Both the position numbers and the translations under genes were made by a program. This document shows, in pieces, positions 51,758 through 64,000 of a DNA stretch of 64,000 nt. The DNA is from Mrakia gelida (lineage: Eukaryota; Basidiomycota; Tremellomycetes; Cystofilobasidiales; Mrakiaceae). Within the stretch, counting starts at the first letter, position 1. The number at the start of each line of letters is the position of its first letter. Under the pieces are notes generated by a model. It did not search any database and was not told where the DNA came from. It worked only from the letters and a program-made list of their open reading frames with translations. Where the stretch lies: contig BRON01000006.1 in the NCBI GenBank assembly GCA_024345305.1, positions 1,488,001-1,552,000 on the forward strand, in the 5' to 3' direction.

Positions 51758-52762
51758 AGTGGGAAGAAGGCGGATGGGTGGCGAGAAGAGAGAGCTTGAG
51801 CCCCTCTGGAAGAAGAAGAACGGTGTTGGAGGGAGGAGAGGAGAGAGGGGAGGGCCAGCTGAGCTGAAGAGAGGAGGCGAACGAGAGAGAGGGGAGCCTC
51901 GACGCGTCACGCTGGGTAGGGAAGAGCACAGATATTCAGCCCTAGGGTTGTTGGTATGCGAAGGCAAGGAAGCTGGCGTGCTCGATCTGAGCTCGATCAC
52001 ACAACCCGAGAAGAAAAAATATGAGAAAAGAATGGAGCTCGACGAACCAACTGTGCTCCTCGCGATCCCTCCCTCGGCGCTTGGGCTTCCCCGTCCTTCT
52101 TCGCTTCCATCACCACTTCTACGACAGACAGATACCGTCAACTATACATCCCACTCCCTACACACCCAAATAAGCTCAAACTCCAAGTCAAGTCGAACTC
52201 GAACTCGCTCGTTCCAACTCGAACCGACGTCGTCCTTCGTCCTCTCTCCCTCGCTCTCTCCTCAGATCCGACTCCGTTGAGGCGAAGAACTCTCAGTGAT
52301 ACGACCCTTAAATGGAATATCCTTCTCCCGAACAGTGACGGCCCAAAAACCAGACCCTCAGCTGAACCAAACAAGATCTCCCTCGTCCGTCCTCCGTCGA
52401 CGCGTCGAGTCGTTCTTTCTTCTTTCCTCGCTTCGAAGAGAGACCAGAGGTTTGTCGAACGCAGTGGGATACACCTCGTCACCAAATGTTTACCCTCGAG
52501 CTGACACAGATCCATGTTTCTCTCCAAGGGACCCGAGGCGAAGAGGCACGACGAGAGGAAAACAGCAGACGGACTCGCTTTTCCGGCTGGGACCAGTCGT
52601 CGTCGCTCCTTCGCTCACGGCAGGGACGGACGAGCCTTCTTGAAATCCGAAAGAGTATATTACAGGCTCAGAATCACTGTCTGTAGGTGTTGCAGGGCTC
52701 CCCCACCGAGGGAAAGAGAGGGAGAGAGAGAGAGGAAAAACGCATCGAATCAGACCCGCCGC
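51758..52762. other. Myosin upstream region
   Basis: About 1 kb before the myosin start. It is purine-rich at 51790-51900 and holds ACGCGT sites near 51902 and 52399, and a GA-rich run at about 52718-52738. Open frames on both strands show no motif or consistent splicing, so I call only promoter/5' leader of myosin and the 3' flank of the small gene. Confidence 0.45.
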
Positions 52763-53376
52763 TCACGCGCTCTCTCCTCCCTTTCCGCCATCAGCATCAA
52801 CCTGGGGGTGTTCTAGAGCCCACCACGCCGTGACTTGGAAGAAAGCACAAACACGGAAGAGGGGGGAAGTCAGCGGCTGACGAAAGGAAAGACTCTGCGG
52901 GCGGCGGGAGACTCACAATCCCCAACCTCCTCTTCCTCTGAGCGAACCGCAGCATTCCTGCGACGGGGAAGGAACGTAGGAACGTTTCTCGCCCTCCCAG
53001 CATTCCACTCGTCTATATCCTCCACGATCACAACGGGGTATCGGATGGCAAAAGCAAGTCGATCTCCGAACTCCCTCCCGTCCCTATCCAACGCTCCCTC
53101 CTTGTACACCATCAGAAACGCTTCCCCTGGCTCCAGGGTCGCTGCTCCTTCCTCGGAGATCATCTTGGACTCCCATTCCTCGTTGTACTGGATGTTGAGC
53201 ATGAGGAGAGCTCCGAAGGATTCGAGGATGTCGAAGAGGGAAGGGTGGCGTTTGAGGAAGAAGACGACGTCGTTCAAAGGAGCTAGGAATGCTTCGCGTT
53301 CCTCGGGGTTGAGGCTATTGATGTAGTTGTTGATGAACTCGAGGGAGTAGCCTGGGTAGGGATCAGGATCGGACAT
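52763..53376 (-). CDS. Small acidic protein, unrecognised
   Basis: Two exons. Exon 1 starts at 53374-53376 (MSDPDPYPGYSLEFINNY). It encodes a compact, globular-looking sequence with helices around NPEEREAFLAPLNDVVFFL and hydrophobic strands near RYPVVIVEDIDEW. Donor GTGAGT, branch GCTGAC and acceptor AAG join exon 2 in frame (FTAWWALEHPQVDADGG...), ending TGA at 52763-52765. Length is about 176 residues. There is no signal peptide, membrane helix or motif I know. The balanced composition, unlike the low-complexity frames nearby, and clean splicing argue it is real. The C-terminus of exon 1 is Arg/Glu rich. It sits between myosin and helicase copy 2, all on the minus strand. Confidence 0.6.
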
Positions 53377-53903
53377 TGATACGGGGACGAGTGAGGTGGA
53401 AAGAGGGAGGGAAAAGGGAGGTGGACGTTGGAGGTTGGTTTCGGAACGGGAACGAGTGAAGGAGGTTGAGGGTTGGAAAACAAATCAAGTCTGCCTCCGC
53501 ATCGGAACTTCTCGTCGACGAGTAAAGCAGGTAGATCAGATCAGCCTCCGAGGATGACCATGGGCGCAGTAAGAGGGCAGAAGCGGAATCCAAACAAGCT
53601 CGCGATGAAGCGGCAAAACCGCGACGCGTCGTTCGGCTCGTCTCGCCTCTCGCCTTCCCCGTCCCTGACCGAGCCACACAAGAGCGCACAGGTTATATAG
53701 GATCACGGGGTATCAAACGAACAAGAACAAAGGTATGACCAAGACCGAAAGCGAACAACACGAACAGAACAGAAGAAAAGAACGTCAACTCAAACTCACT
53801 CCTCCTCCTCCTCTTCCTCGTCGTCGTCTGCCTCCTCCTCCAACAAACGTCCCCTCCCCAACCTCCAGCTGTTCCCAATCAGAACCGGCTCCAGCTCATC
53901 TTC
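53377..53903. other. Region between the small gene and helicase copy 2
   Basis: About 530 bp holding the small gene's promoter and the helicase 3' flank. There is an ACGCGT-containing palindrome near 53623. No further gene is supported. Confidence 0.5.
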
Positions 53904-56900
53904 CTATTCTTCGTCTACAGCCTCAACCATCTCCTCCGGAGGCGTCCTCCAAGCCGTCTCCTCGTCCCCAAACTCGTACATCCCTCCAGCCTTGGAATCT
54001 CCCTCGTCCTCCTCTCCGTTCCCAGCTTCGGCATCCTCTCCATCTCCATCTACCTCCGAAATCGGAACCTCGTACGCAGACCTCTCCGCATCGTCTTCCT
54101 CGTCCTCTTCGAACGTCGAGTGGAAAGACGGGGGAGCAGGAGAGGGAGCTCGTTGTCGTTCTGCGAGGTGGGATTTGATCTCGTCGATTCGGGTTTGGTA
54201 GTTGAGGCTGTTAGGGAAGTGAGCCGACGATGTCAGCGAGGTGGTCTCGAAGGAGAAGAGAAGGGATAGGAAAAGAAACGCGTCGACTCACATGTTGATT
54301 TGAACGACGACAGGATCGTCCCCGCCACAGTCTTCTCCGCCATAGAGGAGCTGCTCGAGAAGAGCGATTTTCTTTTCGGCGTTCTTGAGAGCGAGACACG
54401 CGAGATCTTCGGTGCTGAGCGAGGTGAGGTCGATGGCGAGAGGAGCGCGATTGATGAGGGGTAGGGAAGGTTGAGGTGGAGAGGAGGGCGAAGTAGAGAG
54501 GGCTTGGATCTGATCCATCGAGGGATGAGGGATCGTTTGACCGAGGGGAGGTGGAAGTGGAGGAGGAGATGCCGAGGTTGAGAGGTGGGGCTCGAGAGGT
54601 GGGGGAGGAGAGGAGGAACGGTGGTCGGAGCACTAAAAGAGGTGAGGAGGATCGATCAGCTTCCCGAGACGTCCCAGGAGAAGCAACATGGTAGAAGGTG
54701 AACTCACGGCTTCTGTATTCGGTGTGCTTGCTTCAAGCTCTCCTGAAATCTTCTCGTCTTCCGAAGGGAGAGATGAAGGACGAGGCTCGACGCGCTCGAC
54801 GTCGACGAGCGGCCCGTCCACGAGATCGACTCGAGACTCCCCCTGCTGCTCGTCTTCCGAGCTCCCTTCGTGCTCTGATTCTACCTCCTCCTGAGTATCT
54901 CGAGGCGATTTATCGTCGAGCACAGCCTCGGTAGGAAGAGGAAGAAGCGTTGCGAGTTCCGGTTTGTCCTCGACTGCCTCGACGCGAACCTCCGGCTCGA
55001 AGCTGGACGACGATGAGCTCGATGCCTGGCTTCCTAGTTCGCTCGGTTGAGACGAGTCCTTAACGAAGGAAGGAAGTTGTGAGAGGGTTTCGAGGGTGTT
55101 GGTCGAGTCGAGGGGGAGAGGATCGAGAGGTGGTTGAGATCCGAAGGAAGCAGAGACGGAGGTGACTGGGGTGGAAGGTGTTGGGTCCTCTCCGCTGATA
55201 GCAAGCTGGTTCTCGGCGTCCGTGGATCCTATTTCGAGTGGAATAAGCTCGTCGTCCTCCGGTGGTCGGACGTCGACTGGAGGTGGGACGAGTTTTGCTG
55301 TTGAGACCTCGAGCGTCGCGTCGACCTCCGTTGAGCCGACGGCGATTCCGGAGCTCGAAGATTCCTCCTTGGAGCGATCTGATGCACTCTGAGCCGCTTC
55401 GTCGAAAGCTGGTTGCTCGGTTCCGACCTTGATCTCCGCGGCGACCTCGGCTTCGACTGGAGATCGGAGGACTGGGGGTCGCGAGATCTCGTCCGAAACG
55501 ACCTGGACTTCGACTTCCTCCTCTTCCTCCTCGTTTGCTGGCGTCACGTCGGCGGGCTCCTGCTCAGCGGAGTCCTCCTCCACTTCGTCGTCTTGGAACA
55601 CGTCCTTGACCTCGATCTCGGGCTCGACCAAAGTCTCGACGGCTGTCGACCTGTACTGGATCCTCGGCTCGGTTCGTTGGAACATGTCCTCGGTGAAGAT
55701 GAAGGCTTGGGAGAGCTTCCGTAGAGTAGAGGGAGGAAGGATCATAGTGGAGGGAGCGAACGAGGGAGCGGTCTGCTTCCAGGGACCGAGGTTGTCGACG
55801 TTTGTCGGCGCCTTCTTCTGCTTCGCGTCGAAGAGAGCCTTGTCGGAGGTGGAGATGACGAGGAGGGACGTTCGGAGCGTTCGGAGACGGTTCCAAGAGG
55901 TGTATCGAACCTGGAGAGGCGAGACTGCTGTTGGAGGGTAAGGGGGAGCGCCATCGGGCGAGGACGAAGGGAATGGGGCGACGAGGGTGACGACGGGATC
56001 GAGGGAGTTGTAGTCGGTGAGGAGGAAAGAGTCGAAGAGAGCGTTCCAAGTTTGAGCTCGGAAATATCTGGAGAAGGTGTGAGGTCAGCGTCAAAATCCA
56101 AGAAGGGCTGGGCTGCGAACGAGGACTTGAACTTACCTGTTCTTGCTCCCAACACTGAAAAATCCACCTTTCTGGCTCCGAGCGAACGCGAGAAGAGCGT
56201 CTCGAGCTCTCGGCACGTTCTCAGCGAAGAAGGCCTCGAGCGTCATCCTGGAGAGGGAATAATTAACAGAGTCAGTGAGGAAGTCGTCCACGAAGCGAGA
56301 AAAGCGAGTGAAGGACTCACACTCGGTCGAGGACGACCTGATCGTCGACGCGAATCGCGAGCTGGGTAACCTGCCGAAGAACTCGTCCAACGTAGTCGAG
56401 AGTCGCCGAGGGATCGATCTCGTACGAGAGAGTGGTTTGAAGTTTCCGGAGTAGAGAGAGAGGAGCAGAGAGACCGTTCTGGAGGTTGGGAGGGAGGGAA
56501 ATGGATCAGCGGAAGTCGAGAAAGAACGAGAAGGCCGCGTCGGACTACTCACCAGCGACATCGACTCCTTCGAGCGGACTCCGAGCACCGAGAGAACAAC
56601 GATCCGTTCGAGAAGCTCCAGGAAAGAGTCGAGCAGTAGGGAGTCGGCTTTGATGGCGAATCTGGAGGGGAGGGAAACCCAGGCATGAGCTGGTGCTTCG
56701 TCTTTTCGGTGGTTGAATCGAGATCAGGGAACTGACTGAATGAACGAGAGTCCCGTATGAACGAACTGCTCCAGACTTCCCTTCGCGAGACGAAGCTGTC
56801 CGAGATGGGAGAGAAGGAGACAAATCGCCGAGGTTCTAGTGGGGAGAGAGATGGCTGGGTGGTTTCGGAGGATCGAGGGGGACGGAGACGGAGACGAAAC

Positions 56901-59900
56901 GACCAAGGTCTTGAGCTCTGCTGGGACGAGGAAGTCGAGAAGGTCCACGATGTTCTGAGCGGTCCGGATGCAGATCTCTGAGGACGTCTTTGAGGGATCG
57001 ATTTCGTCGAACGCGAGGAGCAGGTGTCGAGCGATGATTGGAAGCCCTTGAGAGGGAAGGGAAGCGACGGTGACCGAGGATCTCGATCCCTTGGAGAGCG
57101 AAGTGGGAAGGAGGAGGTCCGAGAGGGTCTTGACCCAGTAGTTCGAGCTGTGGGGAGGAGGTAACGGAGGAGATGGTCAGCAGCGAGCTCGAAGGGCGAG
57201 GCGAGGGCGACGAAGGAACTGACTCGTGAAGGACGAGCTGATGTCGGAGTTTCGACTGAACGACCAGATCCTCGAAGCTGCAGGAGAAAACAGGGCCGGT
57301 CAGAGACGATTGTATAAATGTGCCGAGGTGTAGGTGAGCTCACATGATCTCGTGGAAGACGATTGAGAGCGTCGAAGAGAGGGACGCGAAGGTCGACTCG
57401 ACAGGAAGGCGAATCGAGCAGAGAGGATCCTTCCTTCCCTCCAAGAGCGGTGTGACTCTCCATCGTTCGAGAGCGACTATGAGATGTTCTTGAACGATGT
57501 GCTTGTGAACGACCCTGATTCGTTTGAGGACTGTCGATTTCCTGGCGGGTCGAAGGGGGTTGTTGGGATCGAATTGAAGTCGAGAACGGCGAGAGACTGG
57601 ACGAAGAGAACAGCGAGAGAGGGTCTGAGTAATGAGAGTGGATAGCTCGAGATATCGAGAAAGAAGGGACGAGAGACTCACGTTTGAACTTGCGAGGGTC
57701 AGGGGTGTCGTAGAGTCCAACGAGAGCGAGGGAGACGCGGTCGTGCGACGAACTGAGATCGACCTCCTCGAAGCGGGACGAGGCCTCGTTGGCGAAGGCG
57801 AGGAACCAGCTCATCGTCTCGACGGCCTTCTCCAAGATGACCGTTTCGGAAGGGATGTAACGAAGTTCGTTGTCCAAGGCGAGGAGGGTGAAAGGCGAGT
57901 GAGGACTGGAGTGAAGAAGGTTTCTCGTCGCCGCCGCGAGCTCTGCTGGACCGTCTGTGATGGCGAGTTCGAGAAGGTTGAGCTGCAAAAAAAAAACAGG
58001 GAGGATGAAAAGGTCAGAACCGTGGGGAATGGTTCGAGAGTCACCGACCCTCGATGGACGGAATCGAGCTCACCTGCGACTCCATGTCCTTGTCGACCTT
58101 GACGTCCTTCTTATCCTTGACTTCCTTCTTCTCCTTCCTTCGAAGACCCTCTTCCATCATGATCACCAACCGTCCTTGCTGGAGAAGCTCCCTGACTCGG
58201 TTCTTGGTCGCCTTTCCAGGAGGTTTGATGGAGGATCCGAGAGGGATGTGGAGGAGCAGGCCCTCGACGACGTACTGGAAGGCCTTCTGCATGCTTGAGC
58301 TGGTTTCGAGTCGAACTTGAGTCTGAGCCGCCGTGAGGAACTACGAAAAAGGGTAAACGAGGAGCGGAAGGAAGAAGGAGAGGAGGATCAGTCCGCGTCG
58401 CTTCGAATCGAGAGCGTTCGGGCAGACTCACCTTTCCTTCCGAACTGAAGAAGGCAGCAGCCTCGGTGAAGCGCGAGAGTCTCTCCAGTAGAACCTGGAG
58501 GAGATAGAAGGGGGATATTCAGCGAAGGCTGGAGAGAGAGGAAGCGGAAGACGAGAGGCCAGCTCACAGGTTTGTAGGCGAGCAAGTTCGACTTCTCCAT
58601 CCAGCGGATCTGTTCGTCGTGCGTTTCGAAGAGCTTGTCCGATTTCCTGATTTGAAACGAAACAGTGAGGATCAGACGCGTCTCGGGCCCTCGCCCTCCC
58701 TCGACGGAAAAGACTGACCTCCAGGTAGCCTTCTCTCCGGAGGAAAGGTAAACGCTCCTCGCGAGCTGGAAAAGACGAGGCGACAGGAAACGGTCAGTCT
58801 CTACTTTCTGAAGGGGAGATGATGGAAGGAACGATTCACTCACCTCTATCACCTCGTTCCAAGCGTCCAAGCTCATCAAGTCCTCGTGAATGCAAATCCT
58901 CACAGCCTCATCGAGATTCGAGTACTCGAAGATCTCGATCGCCAACACGTCGTCCCACAGATCTCCCTGCTTGAAGATACCCACCGCTCTTCGAACATCT
59001 CCTTCGTCCAAGCACCTCCTAGCAGCATCCTCGAACCGTTTCCCAGCGAGGAAGATCTCCACGGCCGATCTCGAGGGAGCGTCGACCTTGTCGATTTGTT
59101 CGAGGGCTCGTTCGACCATACCAGCCGCCTCGAAGGCTCAGCAGCTCGCTTGGGCATCTTGAGCTCCACGTAGATCTCTCCGGCCTTGGCCAATGCGTCC
59201 GTACGAATGAGATTGCGACCGTTCAGCTCTGCTCTGGAACCGACGGCGCAGAACCCTTTGGCGAGGGACTCGTTGGGAATCTTGACGGCCTTCTCCTTCT
59301 CGAGCTCGTATTGGCGGAGGACGAGGCAGTAGTCGGCATCGAGTCGCTTCCCAGCTTTTCGGAAGTTCCTGGATCGAGGGAAAGAACCTTCGAGTCAGCG
59401 GGCGTTGTGGAACGCGAGAGGAGAAGAGGAGAAGCTCACTTGGACGCGTCGTCGTAGAGATGTCGACCAAGGAGTTCCTGGGCGAGACGGTCGTACCCTC
59501 CTTGATCCGAGGCGGCGGCGAGACGAGGAAGAGGTTCCGAAGCCTTCAGGATCTCGATCAGACCCTTGAAAGCGAAGAGTTCCTGTGAAGACGAGACGAT
59601 CACGTTCAGGGTCGCTTCCTCGTCTCACGCTTCCTTTCGCGAGGTACTGACCGACATGTACTTCGACTTGTCCGAGTCGTCCTGACAAACGAGATAAGAT
59701 GGTCAGCTGAGGGAAGAGAGGGCTCAAAGGAGGGAGGAATGGAAGGACAAAGACGACTCACCCAAACCCAAACGTTGTGCCTCGCTCGAGTGATGGCGAC
59801 GTAGAGAGTCTGTGAGATCGAGAGTCAGCATCGTCATCTCGAGTAGACGAAACGAAGAACTGACCTTCAGCTCGGTACACAGAACAGCTGCAACGAGACG

Positions 59901-62900
59901 AGAAACAAGCCGGTCAGCCTTCGAGCTTCAAGCTTCGTCGCGTCGAATCGAAGGAAGGGCTTAAACTCACCATGTTTCGTCGGATCCCAAGCAGGCACGT
60001 ACTCGTTCGGCATGTCCTTCATGAGAAGCCTCCACTGAGAAGCCGTAGCCGTAGAGTGCTCGAAGAAGTTCCAGATGAGGACGTCGGAGAACTCGAGACC
60101 TGGCGAGGGAAAGAAGGGGAAGTCAGCTCGAGACCTCAAACGTCAACAGAGAGAGACGAAAGGCAAGGATGGGACGAACCTTTCGCCTGAAGGATAGTAA
60201 GCACGAGTCCAACATCGTTCTCGGGTCCGATGAACTGCTTGAAAGCTTCCTTCGAGCTGAGAAAAGGAGGAGGAGAGGGAGAGGGTCAGCGGGAATCGCC
60301 ACCGAGGTCGACGCGAGAGAGGTGTACTTACGCGTCGTCCCGCACGAGGATGACTTGCTGAGCTCCAAATTCGGTGGCGGCGGTTCCTTCCCTGGTGAAG
60401 AGCTGTAGGACGAAGAACTAGCGGAGTCAGCATGATAAGAGGGCGAGGGAGAAGCAAACGATCGAACGCGAGCTGACCTGAAGGAAAGCCGTCGAACCCT
60501 CCTCTCGTTTCTCGAAGAACTCAGGCAGAGGTCCCAAGACGAGTCCATCCTCAGGCTCCGGCCTATCGACAGATCCCTCGAAGGTGTTGGCGAGCATGTC
60601 GACGACCTCGTCTGCGAGACGACAGATCCCTGAGTGCGAGCGGTAGTTTCGTGAGAGCTGGAAGGTCCCTGGTCGTTGAGGATCCCTGTCGCTTTTCTTG
60701 GCTTCCGCTTCCTCCTCTCGGTAGAAGTGGGAGGAGAGGTCGGCGAATCGGAAAGAGGATCCAGCGGCGATGGTTTGAGCCCCATCGTTCGCGAAGAAGA
60801 AGTTGCTGGAGGAGGAGCAGATCTTGCGAATGACTTGAGGAGGGAGAGGTCAGAGACAAGCTTCGAGCGGAGAGGGGATCAAAAGTAGTTGGACTCACGA
60901 CTGCAGTCGATGATAAGGTTGTCTTGAGCCTGCGCGGAGAAGAAGGAAACAGACGCGTCCTTTCAGCTTCGTTCGTCGACTCTGAGAGATCTCGACATCC
61001 GTTCCTCACCTCGTCGACGTAAACGAAGTCGATAGCTCCGAGATCTGGGAACTTTCCCTCCATCGCTCGAAGAAGGGTCAGAGTCCTGGGACGACGAAAG
61101 ACGAGGAGATCAGGTAACGCGATGAGAGAAAGAGAACGACGCGTTCGACTGACCTATCTGCCGTATCCCTCTGTCCCAGTTTCGTCTTGAGCTTCTCGTA
61201 GGCGAGGTAGATGGAGTAGATGGTCGGCCTGAGGTGGGCGAAGGTGAGATGGGCTCGAGCTGAGAGGTTCTCGTATTCGACTCTCGAAAGAGCTCCGGTT
61301 GAGATGGAGCTTCCTCCTCCCCTGCGAATGAACGAAGCGAGCGAGAGGATCAGCACCAAAACGGGGAGAAGGACGCGATGCGCGACGAGAACACTCACTT
61401 GATGACCCCCAGGATCTCTCCATACACCAGGAAGCAGTCGAGGTTCGCTGTAATTCTGATTGAACGTCGGCCAGTAGTGAAGAAGGAAGAGTCGATGGGT
61501 GACGAGAGGAGGTCGTTCGTTGGTGATGGGAGAGACTGGAACGAGGTCACCTTCGAGGAGAGAGCAGAGCTGGAAGGACGAAGCGAGAGAAACGGCACGG
61601 TCAGCAACGACGCGACCGGGATTAGACGCGACGAGGAAAGAGTAGACGACGCGAGCTCACCTGATCGAAGGAGACGAAGAGAGGGAAATGACTATCGTTC
61701 AAGTCTGACCATTTGGAAGGGATCTGATTTATGAAAACCTCTGGCTCCTCCGAGTAGGTCTTCGAAGCTGCAGCGACGAACTGTCGAGTGCGAAGAGCAG
61801 CTCGTTCCTCCTCGGGAAGCATGACGAAGTCGAGGGATTTGGACCTGAGCCAAGCGATTCAAATGGACGTCAGCTTTAAGGGGAAAAGGAGAGAGGAAGA
61901 AGAACGAGAACGAGAATGAGAACGACGGCGAAGGGAAGAGACGCACATGCTTTCAAACGACTCCTTGACTTTTCGAGCGAGGAACGAGCTCTGCGTCGTA
62001 AAGAGTTGGCGAGGAGGGCGAGTGAGTTGAAAAGCACGTTGGGTTCCGAGCAACTTGATGAGCTGTGGGAGCAGGGGTTGGGGTCGAGTCAGTGATCGCC
62101 AAACGGGGGGACGCGACGAGGGGAAGAGCGACGGATCGTACCATCGTTGTGGTCTTCCCAGTCCCTCCTCGACCAAGAACGAAGATCGATCCGAGATGGT
62201 TGACGATGGCTTGTTCTTGGTAGCTGTAGAAAAGAAACCGCGGTGGGATGAGCGTTCGCTTTTCACGAGAGAGAAAGCGAGGGAAGGAGTGACTCACGCA
62301 AGCTGAAAGATGTGGTTCTCCGAAGGCGAAGATCTGAACGCCGAGAAAGCTGCGTGAGAGCAGGCGGTGTAATTCTCCAGCGAGAGGAGGCGATGAAGCT
62401 GAAAGAGCAAAGCATGAACGATCAGCCTCGAGCATCTCAGCCCACCGACGAACGAACGTGAACGACTTACCTCGACAAAGTCCTCATGAGCAGGCTGGAG
62501 CTTCTCCCTCGTGCTGAGCTGAGCTTTCTCCTCCGTACTGTCGTGCTGAAAGATGACTGGGATGTTCTGCTTTCTCGTATGGGTATCGATTCCTTGGGTC
62601 CGTCGATCGACGAAGAGTCTCGAGCACCGGGAGGGATGGTCGACGAGTTTCTTGAACGGCTTGTTCATGATCTGAGCGTGGGTCCAGAGTCCGTAGATCT
62701 TGATGACTGGGAGAAGAGATGATGGAAGTCGACAGAGGTGGTCAGCTGATCGAACAAAGACGTGCTCGGATCGAAGGGCGAGCGCACCTTGGATGTCCTC
62801 GTCTCTGTCTTGATCAGCCTCGATGTCGATAGCCCAGACGATCCTAGAGGTGCGAAGGGTGGATAGGTCAGCACAGGCAGAGCGGTTCGAGAAACAGCGC

Positions 62901-64000
62901 TCGACAGCTCACCTCAGATCGCCCGTCATCTTGGCTTCGTAGATCGGCACTCCGTGAGTCTTGTCGACCGTCGAGAGCTGTTTCCCGCTGTCGCCCTTGA
63001 ATTCTCCGTTCGCGAGCGAGCTGCAGGAACCGAAGAATCAGAAACAGCTTTGATTGATTCGAAGTAGTGGAGGACGTGACTGACTTGACCTTCCTGAAGC
63101 CGTCGAGGAACGAGGAGGGCAGTCAGTTCGACGCGTCGAGAACGCACGGGACGGAGTGAAAGAGCGAACCTGAAGACGATCTCAGCCATATTCGAAGGCA
63201 AATGCCGATATGTAGATACTACAGCGTCGGACAAGAAGAGATTTCGTGAGCTCGAGCTTGTGTAAAGAAGAGGACAGCTGAACGAGAACCGACTCACTCG
63301 CGTCGCTCGACATCGAAACCTTCCAAGGTCCTCCCATCCCTTCCGGCTCGTTGAAGTACTTGGCGACCTTGACTGGAGCGTAGTGCTGACTGATCCTGAG
63401 AGCTCTGGTTTCGAAGTGAGAGGCGGGGCTACAGGATGAGGCGCGTCGGAGGAAGGAGTTGGGATGAGGTTTCGGAACGATTGGAGGTCTAAGGGGAGGC
63501 CAAAAGGAGGGGAAGTCAGTCTCTGGGACTCGCATCAACGAAAACGTACGTACCTCGTTCGTCTAAGAACTTGATGTCAAGGAAGGGCAGCTCAGTCGAG
63601 CCGGTGAGTTTGACCGTGATTTGAGAGTTGGCGAGATCGGACTTTGATTGAGCTTCGAGCTTGGTGGAGCATACTGAAGCAGTCCGAAAAGCGGTTACAC
63701 ACTTGAATCAACATATGAGAGTGCTTCTCAGCGGCTGGGAAGGTGCCTAACTCACGAGGGTGTCGAATCTGAAGAGGGACGATGAGGACGAAGAGATCGT
63801 CCGACGCGGAGGAGGGAGAGTTCGAGGTCGAAGCTGATGGAGACCTGACGACCCTGAGGTATCCCTTGAGACCTTTAGAGAGCGCTGAGGTGAAGATGGC
63901 ATCGCTATGTATCGAAGAAGACGTGAAGTCGGGTCATAAGGGAGGTCGGATGGGATGGGAGGAGGAAGGAAGAAGGAGGGAAGTCGAAGGAAGGTGAAGG
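53904..64000 (-). pseudogene. Giant UvrD-like (TRANK1-like) helicase, copy 2, apparently broken and 5'-truncated by the window
   Basis: A paralogue of the gene at 32292-42863 with the same domain order and many shared intron positions. The visible N-terminal exons match copy 1 (..VVRS.S.., then PLQIRHP, APVKVAKYF, GPWKV.MSSDAS). Walker A GRGGTGKTTT lies at about 62145-62175, FVYVDE near 61010-61030, RNYRSH near 60650, EFSDVLIWNFFEHS near 60055-60100, VAITRARHNVWVW near 59765-59800. TPR-like helices follow (about 58850-59260), then an acidic Glu/Ser-rich linker (about 54700-55650) instead of copy 1's Pro-rich one. The conserved C-terminal module (about 54190-54470) is followed by an acidic tail to TAG at 53904-53906. 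Frame breaks: about 61441-61465 (4 nt longer than copy 1 between conserved blocks) and about 59135 (1 nt short inside AAE-A-FEAAG). Motifs downstream remain open, so decay is recent or the breaks are sequence errors. The gene continues beyond 64000. Confidence 0.72.

Overview
The window reads as nuclear DNA of a GC-rich basidiomycete. Genes are split by many short introns (about 50-120 nt) with GTGAGT-type donors, a CTGAC/CTRAC branch point and a pyrimidine-rich run to CAG. Gene content (Dna2, MYST acetyltransferase, RTA1 family, class II myosin, UDP-glycosyltransferase, polyol-type SDR, Ty1/copia element) and style fit a red yeast of the Microbotryomycetes (Rhodotorula/Sporobolomyces type). 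That placement is inference; no marker gene proves it.

Layout. 82-2668 (+): 3' part of a HAUS6/augmin-like gene. 3127-5096 (+): short-chain dehydrogenase of the sorbose reductase/mannitol-arabinitol dehydrogenase type, with a 29-nt poly-C run just before its start. 5379-6110 (+): weak short gene. 6185-13419 (+): UDP-glycosyltransferase whose first intron holds a 4669-bp Ty1/copia retrotransposon (6302-10970, minus strand) with identical 227-bp LTRs and a CTCCG target duplication. 14032-16828 (+): unrecognised Ser/Pro-rich protein. 17285-23315 (-): DNA2 helicase-nuclease. 23564-28546 (+): MYST acetyltransferase with tandem PHD fingers, divergent from DNA2 across about 250 bp. 29082-31242 (-): RTA1-family membrane protein. 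32292-42863 (+) and 53904->64000 (-): two diverged paralogues of a giant UvrD-like (TRANK1-like) helicase, convergently arranged. Between them lie the class II myosin heavy chain (43444-51757, -) and a small unrecognised gene (52763-53376, -).

Most genes are eukaryotic housekeeping functions (replication, chromatin, cytokinesis) and do not form a pathway. The accessory signals are the young copia insertion and the helicase pair. The insertion separates branch point from 3' splice site, and its primer site appears to match an inosine-containing tRNA-Ile anticodon arm. Each helicase copy carries its own frame-breaking lesions yet keeps the helicase motifs and a shared C-terminal module. Exon boundaries were read by eye from splice signals and frame, so small boundary errors are possible.
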